Assembly: GCA_033856195.1 (NCBI GenBank)
Contig: JAWVFL010000055.1
Location: forward strand, 90,903-154,902
Direction: 5' to 3'
Source of the DNA: VRUE01 sp033856195
Lineage (GTDB): Bacteria; Actinomycetota; Thermoleophilia; Solirubrobacterales; 70-9
Length of the DNA stretch: 64,000 nucleotides
Below, one piece after another: positions 8,145 through 16,245 of this stretch (positions are counted from its first letter, which is position 1; every line of letters starts with the position of its first letter). Both the position numbers and the translations under genes were made by a program. The notes beneath the pieces were generated by a model that worked only from the letters and a program-made list of their open reading frames with translations, did no database searches and was not told the origin of the DNA.

Positions 8145-9194
8145 TCAGCGACTGAGGTCGACGCTGTCGTCGAGGCGCTCGGCGAAAGCGGCGATCAGCG
8201 CGACGGTCGCCTCGACGTCGGCGAGATCGACCATCTCGACCGGCGAGTGCATGTAGCGCAGCGGGATCGAGACGAGGCCGGTCGGGATCCCGGAGCGAGC
8301 GAACTGGATGCCGTCCGCGTCGGTGCTGGTCGAGTTGCCGGTGCCCCCGACCGTGTGCTCGATCCCAGCCTCTTCGGCGACCGTGACGAGCAGGTCGAAT
8401 ACCTTGGGCGAGAGCGTCGCGCCGCGATAGATCACCGGGCCCGAGCCGAGCGAGTGGCTGCCAAGCTCCTTCTCGTCGATGCCGGGAGCGTCGGTCGCAT
8501 GGGTGACGTCGACGACGATCGCGAGATCGGGCTGGACCGCAAAGGCGGAAGTGCGCGCGCCGAAGAGCCCGATCTCCTCCTGCACGGCGGCGATCGCGGC
8601 GAAGCTGCTCTTGAGCGGGTCGCCCTCGTGGCAGCGCCGCAGCGCCTCCAGCGCGACATAGGCGCCGAGACGATTGTCCATCGAGCGCGAGACGACGCGA
8701 TCCCCGGCCAAGCCAAGAGGCTCAGTGGCGATGACGACCGGGTCGCCAACCCTGACCAGGTCCTCTGCCTCTTCCCGGTCGGAGACGCCGATGTCGATGT
8801 GCAGCGACTTCATCTCGACGACCTTCTTGCGCTGGTCGGCATCGAGCAGATGCAGGGGCTTGCGCCCGACCACGCCCAGCACCGGCCCTTTCAGGCCCTG
8901 GACCTCGACCCGCTGGCCGACCAGGATCTGAGGATCCCAGCCTCCTATCGGCGCGAACCAGAGGATGCCCTTCTCGTCGATGTGGCGGATCACCAGGCCG
9001 ATCTCGTCGATGTGCCCGACGACCGCGAGCAGCGGCGCGGCGTCGCCGATTCGAGCCACGGAGGAGCCGATGCCATCGGCGGAGAGCTCGGCGAAGGACG
9101 CCTCCTCTCGCCAGAGCGTTGCCGCCTGGGCCTCATAGCCGGAGGGGCCCGGAACGCGAAGGAGCTTGTCGAGTAGTCCAGGGGTTTTGCTCAC
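8145..9194 (-). CDS. M42 family metallopeptidase
   Basis: A 349-residue co-catalytic metallo-aminopeptidase of the FrvX/glutamyl aminopeptidase (M42) family, probably a cytosolic oligomer cleaving short peptides. Ligands in order: VVGHIDEIGLV (His, Asp), SMDNRLGAYVAL (bridging Asp), QEEIGLFGAR (catalytic Glu pair), VDVTHATDAPG (Asp) and RYMHSPVEMV (His). Start GTG 9194 opens directly on SKTPGLLDKLLRVPGPSGYE, the usual family beginning. It is divergent from the SDR gene at 9260. Confidence 0.94.
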   Translation of the reverse strand: MSKTPGLLDKLLRVPGPSGYEAQAATLWREEASFAELSADGIGSSVARIGDAAPLLAVVGHIDEIGLVIRHIDEKGILWFAPIGGWDPQILVGQRVEVQGLKGPVLGVVGRKPLHLLDADQRKKVVEMKSLHIDIGVSDREEAEDLVRVGDPVVIATEPLGLAGDRVVSRSMDNRLGAYVALEALRRCHEGDPLKSSFAAIAAVQEEIGLFGARTSAFAVQPDLAIVVDVTHATDAPGIDEKELGSHSLGSGPVIYRGATLSPKVFDLLVTVAEEAGIEHTVGGTGNSTSTDADGIQFARSGIPTGLVSIPLRYMHSPVEMVDLADVEATVALIAAFAERLDDSVDLSR

Positions 9195-9246
9195 GGTCGC
9201 GGCAGTATGTCGATTCGGACAAACGTCCGCCTTGCGGGGATTCGAA

Positions 9247-9252
9247 TAGCGT
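9247..9252 (+). promoter_or_regulatory. Likely -10 element (TAGCGT) of the SDR gene
   Basis: TAGCGT ends 7 nt before the ATG at 9260, in the leaderless-type spacing seen at many genes of this window. Confidence 0.45.
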
Positions 9253-9259
9253 CCTCGTC

Positions 9260-10057
9260 ATGAACTCAGGCGGCATTACCGGACTGATCACCGGCGCATC
9301 GAGCGGGATCGGCGAGGCGACGGCGCACCGGCTGGCACGAGAGCCCGGCGCCGAGCTGATCCTCGTCGCCCGCCGCGAGGACCGGTTGCGGGCGCTGGCG
9401 GACTCGCTCCCCTGCAAGGCAAGTTACGTCGCCGCGGACCTCACCGATCCCGATGCGCCGGAGCGCATACGCGCCCACATCGCCGAGCACGGCGGTCACC
9501 TCACCCTGCTGGTGAACAACGCCGGAGCCGCCTGGCGCGGGGGCTTTGCCGAGAGCGGCTACGCCAACGTCCATCGCCACATGGAGCTCAACTTCGACGC
9601 CGTGGTCCGCCTCACCGAGGCGCTGCTGCCGGTCCTGCGGGCCTCGGCGCCGAGCGCGATCGTCAACGTCGCCAGCACCGCCGGCCGGGTCGCCCGCGCT
9701 CGCACCGGCGCCTACTCGGCAAGCAAGTTCGCCCTGATCGGCTGGACCGACTCGCTCTATGCCGAGGAGCAGGCGCACGGCGTCCATATCGGCATGGTCC
9801 TGCCCGGCTTCATCGCCACCGAGGGCTTCCCGGCGACGGAGCTGCGCGAGAAAGCCCTGACCCGCTGGATGGTCTCGAAGCCGGAGAAGGTCGCCGAGGC
9901 GATCGTCGAGGCGGGGCCGGGGGGCAAGGCCGAGCGCTACGTGCCGCGCGGCTACGCGTTCACGGCGGTGGCCCGGATCCTGATGCCGCGCCTGGTCCGC
10001 CGCGTTCTCTCTGGCGGCGCGGCCGGTGCGCTGACCACCAGCACCAGCGTCGACTAG
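9260..10057 (+). CDS. Short-chain dehydrogenase/reductase
   Basis: A 265-residue classical SDR. TGASSGIGEA is the nucleotide-binding glycine motif, LVNNAGAAW the NNAG strand, and the catalytic Ser-Tyr-Lys is in NVASTAG and GAYSASKFAL. RRED after the second strand suggests NADPH preference. The C terminus is hydrophobic and basic. The substrate cannot be told from sequence. It ends in a CTAG shared with the stop of the convergent gene at 10054. Confidence 0.9.
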   Translation: MNSGGITGLITGASSGIGEATAHRLAREPGAELILVARREDRLRALADSLPCKASYVAADLTDPDAPERIRAHIAEHGGHLTLLVNNAGAAWRGGFAESGYANVHRHMELNFDAVVRLTEALLPVLRASAPSAIVNVASTAGRVARARTGAYSASKFALIGWTDSLYAEEQAHGVHIGMVLPGFIATEGFPATELREKALTRWMVSKPEKVAEAIVEAGPGGKAERYVPRGYAFTAVARILMPRLVRRVLSGGAAGALTTSTSVD

Positions 10058-10545
10058 AAGAAGCGTGCGGCAGTCAGCCGGCAGTAGTGGAATTCGAAGA
10101 CGAAGCTGACGTTGTTGGCGGCGTTGCTCGCCCGTTCGACCCGGATCTGTTCGTGCGCCGCCTTTATTTCTTCGTCGGCTTTCAGGGCCTTGCCGAGTTT
10201 GCGCAGGTTGGTCCGCACGATGCCCAGCTGCTTGAACCACTTGAGCAGGCGCGTGTCATCGGCAGGGGGCCTCGGCACGCCGGCCAGCTTCTGCACGGTC
10301 TTGCCGAAGACGACCGAGGCATGGATGAACTGGGCGCCCGCTTCCTTCATCTTGGCCGGCACGCGGCTCTTCGCCCTGTCTTTGGCGTTCTTGAGGATCC
10401 GCTTGTTTGCTTCAGTGTTGGCCTGGCAGATCGGCTCGACCCCTTCGCGGTACTGATCGCGCGTCGGTTCTTCCGCCCAGGCGGGTACCGCAAGCAACAA
10501 CGTCGCAGCGGCGACCGCGACGGCAAGTGTGAGGACCCCCTTCAT
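10054..10545 (-). CDS. Secreted helical protein of unknown function
   Basis: A 163-residue protein with a clear signal peptide (MKGVLTLAVAVAAATLLLAVPAWA, cleavage after AWA). The mature part is predicted mostly helical and has two Cys, one near the start (PICQANTEANKRILK) and one near the end (EFHYCRLTAA), probably a disulfide. A PRPPADD turn separates helices. The layout resembles the extracellular end of the kinase at 48352 (early Cys, PPP turn, late Cys), so both may carry the same sensor-like fold. No family name is certain. Confidence 0.75.
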   Translation of the reverse strand: MKGVLTLAVAVAAATLLLAVPAWAEEPTRDQYREGVEPICQANTEANKRILKNAKDRAKSRVPAKMKEAGAQFIHASVVFGKTVQKLAGVPRPPADDTRLLKWFKQLGIVRTNLRKLGKALKADEEIKAAHEQIRVERASNAANNVSFVFEFHYCRLTAARFF

Positions 10546-10623
10546 TCCCTGTCCGCACGTTAGACGATCGATCCGCGGCCACCTGTTGTGCTCCGGAGAA
10601 GTCCCGTCGCGCCCCCGCTTCTC

Positions 10624-10629
10624 TAGGAT
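10624..10629 (+). promoter_or_regulatory. Likely -10 element of efp (TAGGAT)
   Basis: TAGGAT ends 8 nt before the GTG start of efp; no Shine-Dalgarno is seen in between, consistent with a leaderless transcript. Confidence 0.5.
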
Positions 10630-10637
10630 TCGCCGCC

Positions 10638-11198
10638 GTGATCTCGACCAACCAGTTCAGGAACGGCTCCCACATCGAAATCGACGGGACGATCTTCCGG
10701 ATCATCGAGTTCCAGCACGTCAAGCCCGGCAAGGGCGGCGCGTTCGTGCGCACCAAGCTGCGCAAGATCGAGGACGGCACGGTCCAGGACAAGACGTTCA
10801 GGGCTGGCGAGAAGTTCCGGCCGGTCCACACCGAGTCGCGCAAGATGCAGTACCTCTACGACTCCGGCGACGCGGCGGTCTTCATGGACACGCGCGACTA
10901 CGAGCAGATCGAGATCCCGCGCGAGCTGACCGACGAGGCGATGCAGTGGCTGCTGCCCAACGCCGAGGTCGACGTCCTCTTCGTCGACGAGCGGCCCAGC
11001 GACGTCCAGGTCGCCAGCGCGATCGACATGAAGGTGACCCAGACCGAGCCCGGCGTAAAGGGGGACACCGCCTCGGGCGGCGGCAACAAGTCGGCGACCC
11101 TCGAGTCCGGCGTCGTCGTGCAGGTGCCGCTCTTCATCGAAGAGGGCGAGACGATCCGCGTCGACACCCGCAGCAGCGAGTACGTCTCCCGCGCCTGA
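10638..11198 (+). CDS. efp: Elongation factor P
   Basis: A 186-residue EF-P, which relieves ribosome stalling at polyproline stretches. Domain I has IIEFQHVKPGKGGAFVR, with the Lys (residue 32) that is modified or left bare depending on the species. Domain II has YLYDSGDAAVFMDTRDYEQIEI, and the C terminus ends in GETIRVDTRSSEYVSRA, the normal EF-P ending. GTG 10638 sits right behind a TAGGAT hexamer. Confidence 0.97.
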   Translation: MISTNQFRNGSHIEIDGTIFRIIEFQHVKPGKGGAFVRTKLRKIEDGTVQDKTFRAGEKFRPVHTESRKMQYLYDSGDAAVFMDTRDYEQIEIPRELTDEAMQWLLPNAEVDVLFVDERPSDVQVASAIDMKVTQTEPGVKGDTASGGGNKSATLESGVVVQVPLFIEEGETIRVDTRSSEYVSRA

Positions 11199-11695
11199 GG
11201 CCAGGGGGAAGGTCTCACGCCTAAGGTGGCTGATGCTGAGCACCGTCTTCGCTGGCCCGGCGATGGCAGGCCGCTTGGAAGTTCAACGGGGAAGAACTGA
11301 AAGGCACGGAAACGATCCTCGAGGCGCCCAAAAAAAGCGGCTTCGGGCATATGGGGGATGACGACCACCTGCGACAACTTCCTCTATGAACGGCAAAGGG
11401 AACATCACGAGCCTTCCTGGCCCGCCAACCTGACCACGACCGGCGGCAGCAACTACCTCGTGGTCAAAGGAGTGGACGTTTGGATCCTCTGCGGCGGCTG
11501 GCTTTGCCCGCTGTGGCGCGTCTGGGCCCACGTCACCGGGTCGGCCGGCGGCATAATCAGCAACGGAAAGCTGTGCTCGATGTCTCCGGCAACGTCGGCC
11601 TCCTGGCCCTCAGCTATGTGCGCGGCCGACGACTCTGGCGCTCACGCCGTCCGGGAGCCTATGCCTCCGGCCACCCGACCGCTCGAAGCGGCAGA
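11199..11695. other. Intergenic region between efp and nusB, no gene recognised
   Basis: About 500 nt with weak coding potential. A frame from 11358 reads a plausible-looking short stretch (with NLTTTGGSNYLVVKGVDVW) but runs out of frame into nusB and matches nothing I know. No tRNA-like fold or riboswitch was recognised. It may hold a decayed gene or an untranslated RNA. Confidence 0.4.
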
Positions 11696-12085
11696 ATGGC
11701 ACCCATGCGCCGTTCCGACCAGCGCCGCGACGCCATCTTCGCCTGCTATCAGCGCGACGTCACCGGGCGCCCGCTCGAGGAGCTGGTCGCCGAGTCGCGC
11801 CCCTTCACGCGCGAGCTCGCGGCTGGGGTCGAGGCCCACCGGGACGAGCTCGATGCCTACATCGCTCGCCACGCCAAGGGTTGGGAGCTGGAGCGGATCG
11901 CGCCACTGGAGCGCAACGTGATGCGGGTGGCGCTGTACGAGATCGAGCACTCGGACGACGTGCCGACCGAGGTCGCGATCGACGAGGCGATCGAGATCGC
12001 CAAAGAGTACTGCGGCGCCGATGCGCCGGGCTTCATCAACGGCGTCCTCGGCGCGATTGCGCGCGAGCGGGAGGGAGTCCGCTGA
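11696..12085 (+). CDS. nusB: Transcription antitermination factor NusB
   Basis: A 129-residue all-helical NusB, which binds boxA RNA with NusE (S10) in rRNA antitermination. Signatures: RRDAIFACYQRDVTG at the start, ELERIAPLERNVMRVALYEI and the family end VAIDEAIEIAKEYCGADAPGFINGVLGAIARE. ATG 11696 or ATG 11705 could be used; the frame is open further upstream, but that part is not NusB-like. The stop overlaps the next small gene, and nusB-(xseA)-xseB-ispA-dxs is a widely conserved order. Confidence 0.93.
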   Translation: MAPMRRSDQRRDAIFACYQRDVTGRPLEELVAESRPFTRELAAGVEAHRDELDAYIARHAKGWELERIAPLERNVMRVALYEIEHSDDVPTEVAIDEAIEIAKEYCGADAPGFINGVLGAIAREREGVR

Positions 12086-12255
12086 GCCGCCTGCGCGAGA
12101 TCTCGGAACGGCTGCAGGCGATCGCCCGCGAGCTGGAGGGCGAAGAGGCGGACGACGCCCGCGCCGCGGAGCTCTCCCGCGAGGCAGCTGAGCTCTCGGC
12201 CGAGGCGGTCGAGGAGGCAAACCGCCGCATCCGCGAGGGCGAGACCTCCGCGTGA
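12082..12255 (+). CDS. xseB: Exodeoxyribonuclease VII small subunit-like protein, CTG start
   Basis: A 57-residue, highly charged two-helix protein (LREISERLQAIARELEGE, then EAVEEANRRIREGE) that resembles XseB, the small subunit of exonuclease VII. The identification rests mainly on size, helix pattern and position between nusB and ispA. No ATG, GTG or TTG fits: the only start next to the Shine-Dalgarno GGAGGG (12069-12074) is CTG 12082, overlapping the nusB stop. The large subunit gene xseA, normally directly before it, is absent from the window. Confidence 0.55.
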   Translation: MSRLREISERLQAIARELEGEEADDARAAELSREAAELSAEAVEEANRRIREGETSA

Positions 12256-12263
12256 TCCGCCCG

Positions 12264-12310
12264 TTCCGCTGTTCCTTTGCGGCGAATGGCAGTGTCAGGG
12301 AACAGCGGAA
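12264..12310. repeat. Hairpin upstream of ispA, family K
   Basis: Perfect 12-bp arms TTCCGCTGTTCC (12264-12275) and GGAACAGCGGAA (12299-12310) enclose a 23-nt loop. It starts 8 nt after the xseB stop, and its right arm reaches to 3 nt before the ispA GTG, so a formed stem would cover the ribosome binding region. The left arm plus three T recurs after aroKB. Confidence 0.65.
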
Positions 12311-12313
12311 GCG

Positions 12314-13177
12314 GTGAGCTACCCGGAGGACTTGCACCAGCTCGTCGATGCCGAGCTGGAGCGCTTGACGTTCCCGGCACCCGAGCCGACCGCAGGCCTG
12401 CAGGAGGCGATGCGCTACTCCCTGCTCGCCGGCGGCAAGCGGGTTCGACCGGTCCTGGCCCTGTCAACAGCACGGGCCCTGGGCGCCGAGCCCGAGCGCT
12501 TCCTGCCGATCGCCTGCGCGATCGAGCTGATCCACACCTACTCGCTGATCCACGACGACCTGCCGGCGATGGACGACGACGAGCTGCGCCGCGGGCAGCC
12601 GACGTCCCACGTCAAGTACGGCGAGGACGTGGCGATCCTCGCCGGCGACGGCCTCTTCGCGGAGGCGGTCCGGCTTGGCTGCGAGCAGCCTGGTGAGCCC
12701 GCCCGGGTGCTGGCCGCGCTGCGCGAGCTGAGCGCCGCCACCGGCGTCGACGGCATGGTCGGCGGCCAGTACGTCGACGTGGTCGTCGAGGATCGCGACG
12801 CCGAGGGCTTGCGCTCGCTGCACACGCTGAAGACCGGACGGCTGATCGCCGCCAGCGTCGGCGTCGTGCTGACCCTCGAAGGTCTGGCCGAACCTGAGAC
12901 AATCCCCTTTCGCCGATTTGCCAGCGAGCTGGGCGTGCTCTTCCAGATCGTCGACGACATCCTCGATGTGACCGGAAGCGCCGAGCGGCTCGGTAAGCCC
13001 CATGGAAGCGACGAGCGACATGGAAAACTCACCTACGTCAGCCTCTTCGGCCTCGAGCGCGCGCGTGAGCTCGCGGCGGAGTCGCATGAAAAGGCGGTCG
13101 CGGCCCTCGGCGAGGCCAGTGGTGAGACGGGCGATCTGAACCGAGTGGCCGACTACATCTTCACCAGAGACGAATGA
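12314..13177 (+). CDS. ispA: Polyprenyl diphosphate synthase (farnesyl/geranylgeranyl type)
   Basis: A 287-residue trans-prenyltransferase that condenses IPP with allylic diphosphates. First Asp-rich motif DDLPAMDDD at residues 81-89 (with the two-residue insert typical of bacterial FPP synthases), GGKRVRP for IPP binding, second motif DDILD near 214-218. Product chain length (C15 or C20) cannot be fixed from sequence alone. It overlaps dxs by 4 nt, so precursor supply and chain elongation are made together. Confidence 0.93.
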   Translation: MSYPEDLHQLVDAELERLTFPAPEPTAGLQEAMRYSLLAGGKRVRPVLALSTARALGAEPERFLPIACAIELIHTYSLIHDDLPAMDDDELRRGQPTSHVKYGEDVAILAGDGLFAEAVRLGCEQPGEPARVLAALRELSAATGVDGMVGGQYVDVVVEDRDAEGLRSLHTLKTGRLIAASVGVVLTLEGLAEPETIPFRRFASELGVLFQIVDDILDVTGSAERLGKPHGSDERHGKLTYVSLFGLERARELAAESHEKAVAALGEASGETGDLNRVADYIFTRDE

Positions 13178-15204
13178 GCGAGAGCGGAAACGGAGCGACG
13201 CCCGAGCGGGAGACCCCGCTGCTCGACGAGATTCACGAACCGGCCGACCTGCACGGCCTGAACGACGAGCAGCTGCAGCAGGTCGCGCAGGAGATGCGCA
13301 CCTACATCATCGACACGATCGGCGAGATCGGGGGGCATTTCGGAGCCAACCTCGGCACCTGCGAGCTGGCGGTGGCGCTGCACAGCATGCTCGACTCGCC
13401 CCGCGACAAGGTGCTCTGGGACGTCGGTCACCAGGCCTATCCGCACAAGATCCTCACCGGCCGCCGCGAGGGCCTGTCGACGATTCGCCAGTACGAGGGC
13501 CTCGCTCCGTTCTGCTCTGTCTTCGAGTCCGAGCACGACATCATGGGCGCCGGCCACGCCTCCACCTCGATCGGCTACGCGGTCGGGCTGAAGGAGGCGA
13601 TGCGCAAGGGGATCGGCGAGGACGGCCGGGTCGCCGCCGTGATCGGCGATGGCGCGCTCACCGGGGGCGTCGCCTACGAGGCCCTGCACGCGGCCGGCGG
13701 CCTGCAGACGCCGATGGTGATCGTGCTCAACGACAACGGCATGTCGATCTCGCCCAACGTCGGCGCGCTCTCACGCTACTTCAACCGGGTGCGCCTCAAT
13801 CCGCGGCTCTTCCACGCTCGCGAGGGGGTAGAGGACCGGCTGACCAAGCTGCCACTCGGGCTCGGCAAGCGGATCGAACGGCTCGGCCCTGAGATCAAGT
13901 CGGCGATCAAGGCCTACTGGGCGCCGGGCCTCTTCTTCGAGGAGCTCGACCTTGCCTACATGGGCGTGATCGACGGCCACGACGTGCACGCGCTGCGCGA
14001 GGCCCTGCGCGAGGCCTTCGAGGCGGACCGTCCCGTCGTCGTCCACATCCACACGGTCAAGGGCAAGGGCTTCGCGCCGGCCGAGGAGGGCGGCTTGGAG
14101 GGAATGGAGAAATGGCACGCGGCGAAGCCGAAGTCGATCGTCGACGGCGCGCCGGCGCCGAAGCCCGTGGCGGTGCAGGAGTCCGATTCACCGCAGGCGA
14201 TCGCGCCCGAGCGGCTCGAGAAGCCGTCGGCGGCCGGAGCGCCGCCCCAGTACACGCAGGTCTTCGCCGACGCGATCGTCGCCGAGGCCCGGCGCGACAA
14301 GCGGGTGGTCGGAATCACCGCCGCGATGGCGGGGGGGACCGGCCTGCAGAAGCTCGCCGACGAGGAGCCCGAGCAGTACTACGACGTCGGCATCGCCGAG
14401 CAGAACGCGGTGCTGCTCGCCTCGGGGCTGGCGATCCAGGGTGGCAAGCCGGTTTGCGCGATCTACTCGACCTTCCTGCAGCGCGCCTTCGACCAGATCG
14501 TCCACGACGTCTGCCTGCAGGAGCTCGACGTCACGTTCGCGATGGACCGGGCCGGCCTGGTCGGCGACGACGGTCCGACCCACCACGGCGCCTTCGACGT
14601 CTCCTACTTCCGGCCGATCCCCAACGTCGTCCTGATGGCGCCGCGCGACGAGGCGATGCTGGCTCACATGCTGCGCACCGCAATCGCCCACGACGGCCCG
14701 GCGGCGCTGCGCTACCCGCGCGGTGCGGCCGAGGGGGTCGAGCTGCCCGCGCAGCCGGAGGAGCTTCCGATCGGCACGGGGGAGCTGCTGGTCAGCGGCG
14801 AGCGGGTGGCGCTGCTCGGCTACGGCTACGGGGTGTCCGTGGCGCTCGGCGCGGCGAAGATCCTCGCCGCCCACGACCTCACCGCGACCGTCGCCGACGC
14901 CCGCTTCGCCAAGCCGCTCGACACCGAGCTGCTCGAGCGGCTCGCGATCGGCCACGACCTGGTGGTGACGATCGAGGAGAACGTCCTGCCGGGAGGCTTC
15001 GGCTCGGCCGTGCTCGAGCACCTCGAGGACGCCTTCGCCGACCGTCCCGGCGAGCGCGCCCGCATCCTCCGCATCGGCTTGCCCGACCGCTACGTCACCC
15101 ACGGCAAGCCGGCCCTGCTGCGCGAGGAGGTCGGCCTCACCGAGGAGTCGGTCGCCGAGCGTGTCCTCGCCGCGCTGCGCTCCGGCGAGCCCGCCCTCAG
15201 CTGA
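13174..15204 (+). CDS. dxs: 1-deoxy-D-xylulose-5-phosphate synthase
   Basis: A 676-residue thiamine-diphosphate enzyme, the entry step of the MEP isoprenoid pathway (pyruvate + glyceraldehyde-3-phosphate). Seen: DVGHQAYPHKILTGRR, the TPP motif GDGALTGGVAYEALHAAG, DNGMSISPNVGALSRYF, and the transketolase pyrimidine domain with VGIAEQNAVLLASGLAIQG and DRAGLVGDDGPTHHGAFD. A ~45-residue linker rich in Pro/Ala separates domains 1 and 2. ATG overlaps the ispA stop. A GC hairpin follows and the accessory island begins. Confidence 0.97.
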   Translation: MSESGNGATPERETPLLDEIHEPADLHGLNDEQLQQVAQEMRTYIIDTIGEIGGHFGANLGTCELAVALHSMLDSPRDKVLWDVGHQAYPHKILTGRREGLSTIRQYEGLAPFCSVFESEHDIMGAGHASTSIGYAVGLKEAMRKGIGEDGRVAAVIGDGALTGGVAYEALHAAGGLQTPMVIVLNDNGMSISPNVGALSRYFNRVRLNPRLFHAREGVEDRLTKLPLGLGKRIERLGPEIKSAIKAYWAPGLFFEELDLAYMGVIDGHDVHALREALREAFEADRPVVVHIHTVKGKGFAPAEEGGLEGMEKWHAAKPKSIVDGAPAPKPVAVQESDSPQAIAPERLEKPSAAGAPPQYTQVFADAIVAEARRDKRVVGITAAMAGGTGLQKLADEEPEQYYDVGIAEQNAVLLASGLAIQGGKPVCAIYSTFLQRAFDQIVHDVCLQELDVTFAMDRAGLVGDDGPTHHGAFDVSYFRPIPNVVLMAPRDEAMLAHMLRTAIAHDGPAALRYPRGAAEGVELPAQPEELPIGTGELLVSGERVALLGYGYGVSVALGAAKILAAHDLTATVADARFAKPLDTELLERLAIGHDLVVTIEENVLPGGFGSAVLEHLEDAFADRPGERARILRIGLPDRYVTHGKPALLREEVGLTEESVAERVLAALRSGEPALS

Positions 15205-15235
15205 TCCGGCCCAGTCCCGATCGGATCGCGAATCC

Positions 15236-15252
15236 GCCCCAAAAATTGGGGC
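15236..15252 (+). terminator. Hairpin downstream of dxs
   Basis: GCCCCAA-aaa-TTGGGGC forms a 7-bp stem 31 nt after the dxs stop. There is no T-run behind it, so termination is plausible but not certain. The right arm borders the -35 of the next promoter. Confidence 0.5.
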
Positions 15253-15281
15253 TTGCGTCAAAACGCTCAATCGGTTAGCCT
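15253..15281 (+). promoter_or_regulatory. Promoter TTGCGT-N17-TAGCCT
   Basis: TTGCGT (15253-15258) and TAGCCT (15276-15281) are spaced by exactly 17 nt, the best sigma-70-type promoter in the window. Transcription would begin near 15288, just before the repeat that carries a Shine-Dalgarno sequence and a micro-ORF. Confidence 0.6.
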
Positions 15282-15291
15282 GCCGTCGTCT

Positions 15292-15341
15292 CTTCTGGGG
15301 TTACTCGAGGGAGGAGAGGCATCTCTATGTATGTGGATCCG
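15292..15341 (+). repeat. SD-bearing repeat, copy A
   Basis: The stretch runs from TTCTGGGGTTACT (15293) through GGGAGGAGAG to ATGTGGATCCG (15341). Copies at 16165 and 22009 share the first part, and the 22009 copy also shares the ATCTCTAT..TATGTGGATCCG end. It reads like a leader with a near-perfect ribosome binding site. Confidence 0.7.
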
Positions 15342-15374
15342 CACGTAGGGAGCGTCGTGGATCTACTGCCTTAG
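15327..15374 (+). CDS. Possible 15-residue micro-ORF in repeat A
   Basis: ATG at 15327 lies 8 nt behind GGGAGGAGAG and reads MYVDPHVGSVVDLLP before TAG. In the next-but-one frame ATGTGGATCCG gives MWIRT-stop, and the copy at 22050 gives MWIRGR-stop, so either frame could be the one used. Translation is unproven; a hairpin GGTGCC-aaa-GGCACC follows at about 15380-15394. Confidence 0.3.
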   Translation: MYVDPHVGSVVDLLP

Positions 15375-15423
15375 CCGCGCCGGTGCCAAAGGCACCGCGC
15401 CGCGGTGGGCGGATGGTCGACCT

Positions 15424-15954
15424 CTATGGCGTCTGCGTCGCCGAACCGCGGCTGAGCAGCCACGTCGCCAGGCCGGCGGCCAGGTAAGCGGTCGCCGCGA
15501 TCAGGAGGATGAACTTGCAGGCGGCGAAGATCGTCGCCAAAAGGGGGAGTGCGGCGCCGGCGCCATCGAGAGTGAGCAGCAGGCAGACGTTCTCCAGCCC
15601 GTCGAAGGTGGCTCCGAGGGCGCCGAAGTAAACGACAACCCCTCCAACAGCGGCCAGGCGACGCCAGCCCCGCCCTCTGGCGAGATCGCGAACCGCCGCA
15701 AGGGCAAGGGTGAGGAAGGTGCCGTAGGCAAGCAGGAAGCCGAAGTCGATCCAGAGCGACTCGCGAGCGGCGTCTTGGCCGTCCTCGCCCCATTCAGCGA
15801 GAATCTCGTCGGCCCGGTCCTGGCCACCCGTCAGCTCGAAGGGGACCATCCCTGGTCCGCCGGTGTCCGTCATTCGGCTCTCGGCGGGAGACATTGCCAG
15901 GAACAGGACCACCGTCGCGATCCCCGATGCGATCAGTCCCCGCCCGCGCGTCAC
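15424..15954 (-). CDS. Membrane protein of unknown function
   Basis: A 176-residue protein with four hydrophobic helices: near residues 7-22, 68-86, 101-118 and 138-166. Between helices 1 and 2 is an acidic extracytoplasmic loop (GGQDRADEILAEWGEDGQDAARE). DGLENVCLLLTLDG in the third helix region is distinctive. Start GTG 15954. Related sequences are probably found in actinobacteria, but I cannot name a family. It lies between repeat copies A and B, just outside the putative integrated element. Confidence 0.7.
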   Translation of the reverse strand: MTRGRGLIASGIATVVLFLAMSPAESRMTDTGGPGMVPFELTGGQDRADEILAEWGEDGQDAARESLWIDFGFLLAYGTFLTLALAAVRDLARGRGWRRLAAVGGVVVYFGALGATFDGLENVCLLLTLDGAGAALPLLATIFAACKFILLIAATAYLAAGLATWLLSRGSATQTP

Positions 15955-16128
15955 GCTGGGAATCTATTGGAGCCCATTGCGGCGATGTTTCCGAAGCTCT
16001 TTCCAGAGCTCGAAGGCCCGTCATTGGTCTCGAGTGAATCGGTTTCGCGATGAAGGCCAAGCGCCTATTGGCGGTAGCCGCGTAGGTCCGATGCAAACTG
16101 GCGTAGGGATTGGTTTTTGTAGAGCGCT
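15955..16128. other. Intergenic stretch before the left attachment site
   Basis: 174 nt between the divergent membrane gene and the left repeat. A short frame reads through it, but nothing coding is convincing. No clear promoter was found for the minus-strand gene. Confidence 0.4.
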
Positions 16129-16191
16129 ACAACAGAAAACGCCCCGGCGGGGAGCCGAGGCGAATTCTGGGGTTACTACAGGGAGGAGAGA
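16129..16191 (+). repeat. Left attachment-like repeat (copy B)
   Basis: ACAACAGAAAACGCCCC leads into a hairpin (CAGAA-aa-CGCC.CGGC / GCCG.GGCG-aa-TTCTG) and the core TTCTGGGGTTACTACAGG plus GAGGAGAGA (16165-16191). The 27-nt core is identical to 22009-22035. To its right the sequence differs from copies A and C, as expected for the element side of attL. Confidence 0.65.
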
Positions 16192-16245
16192 ACTGCGAGG
16201 GACCGCATCGCAAAGCGGAAAGCGGCTTGCAGAGTCGGACGCGAT

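Noticed and set aside
11358..11921. Plus-strand frame before and into nusB
   Set aside because: Overlaps nusB out of frame, has no recognisable domain and no good start signal.
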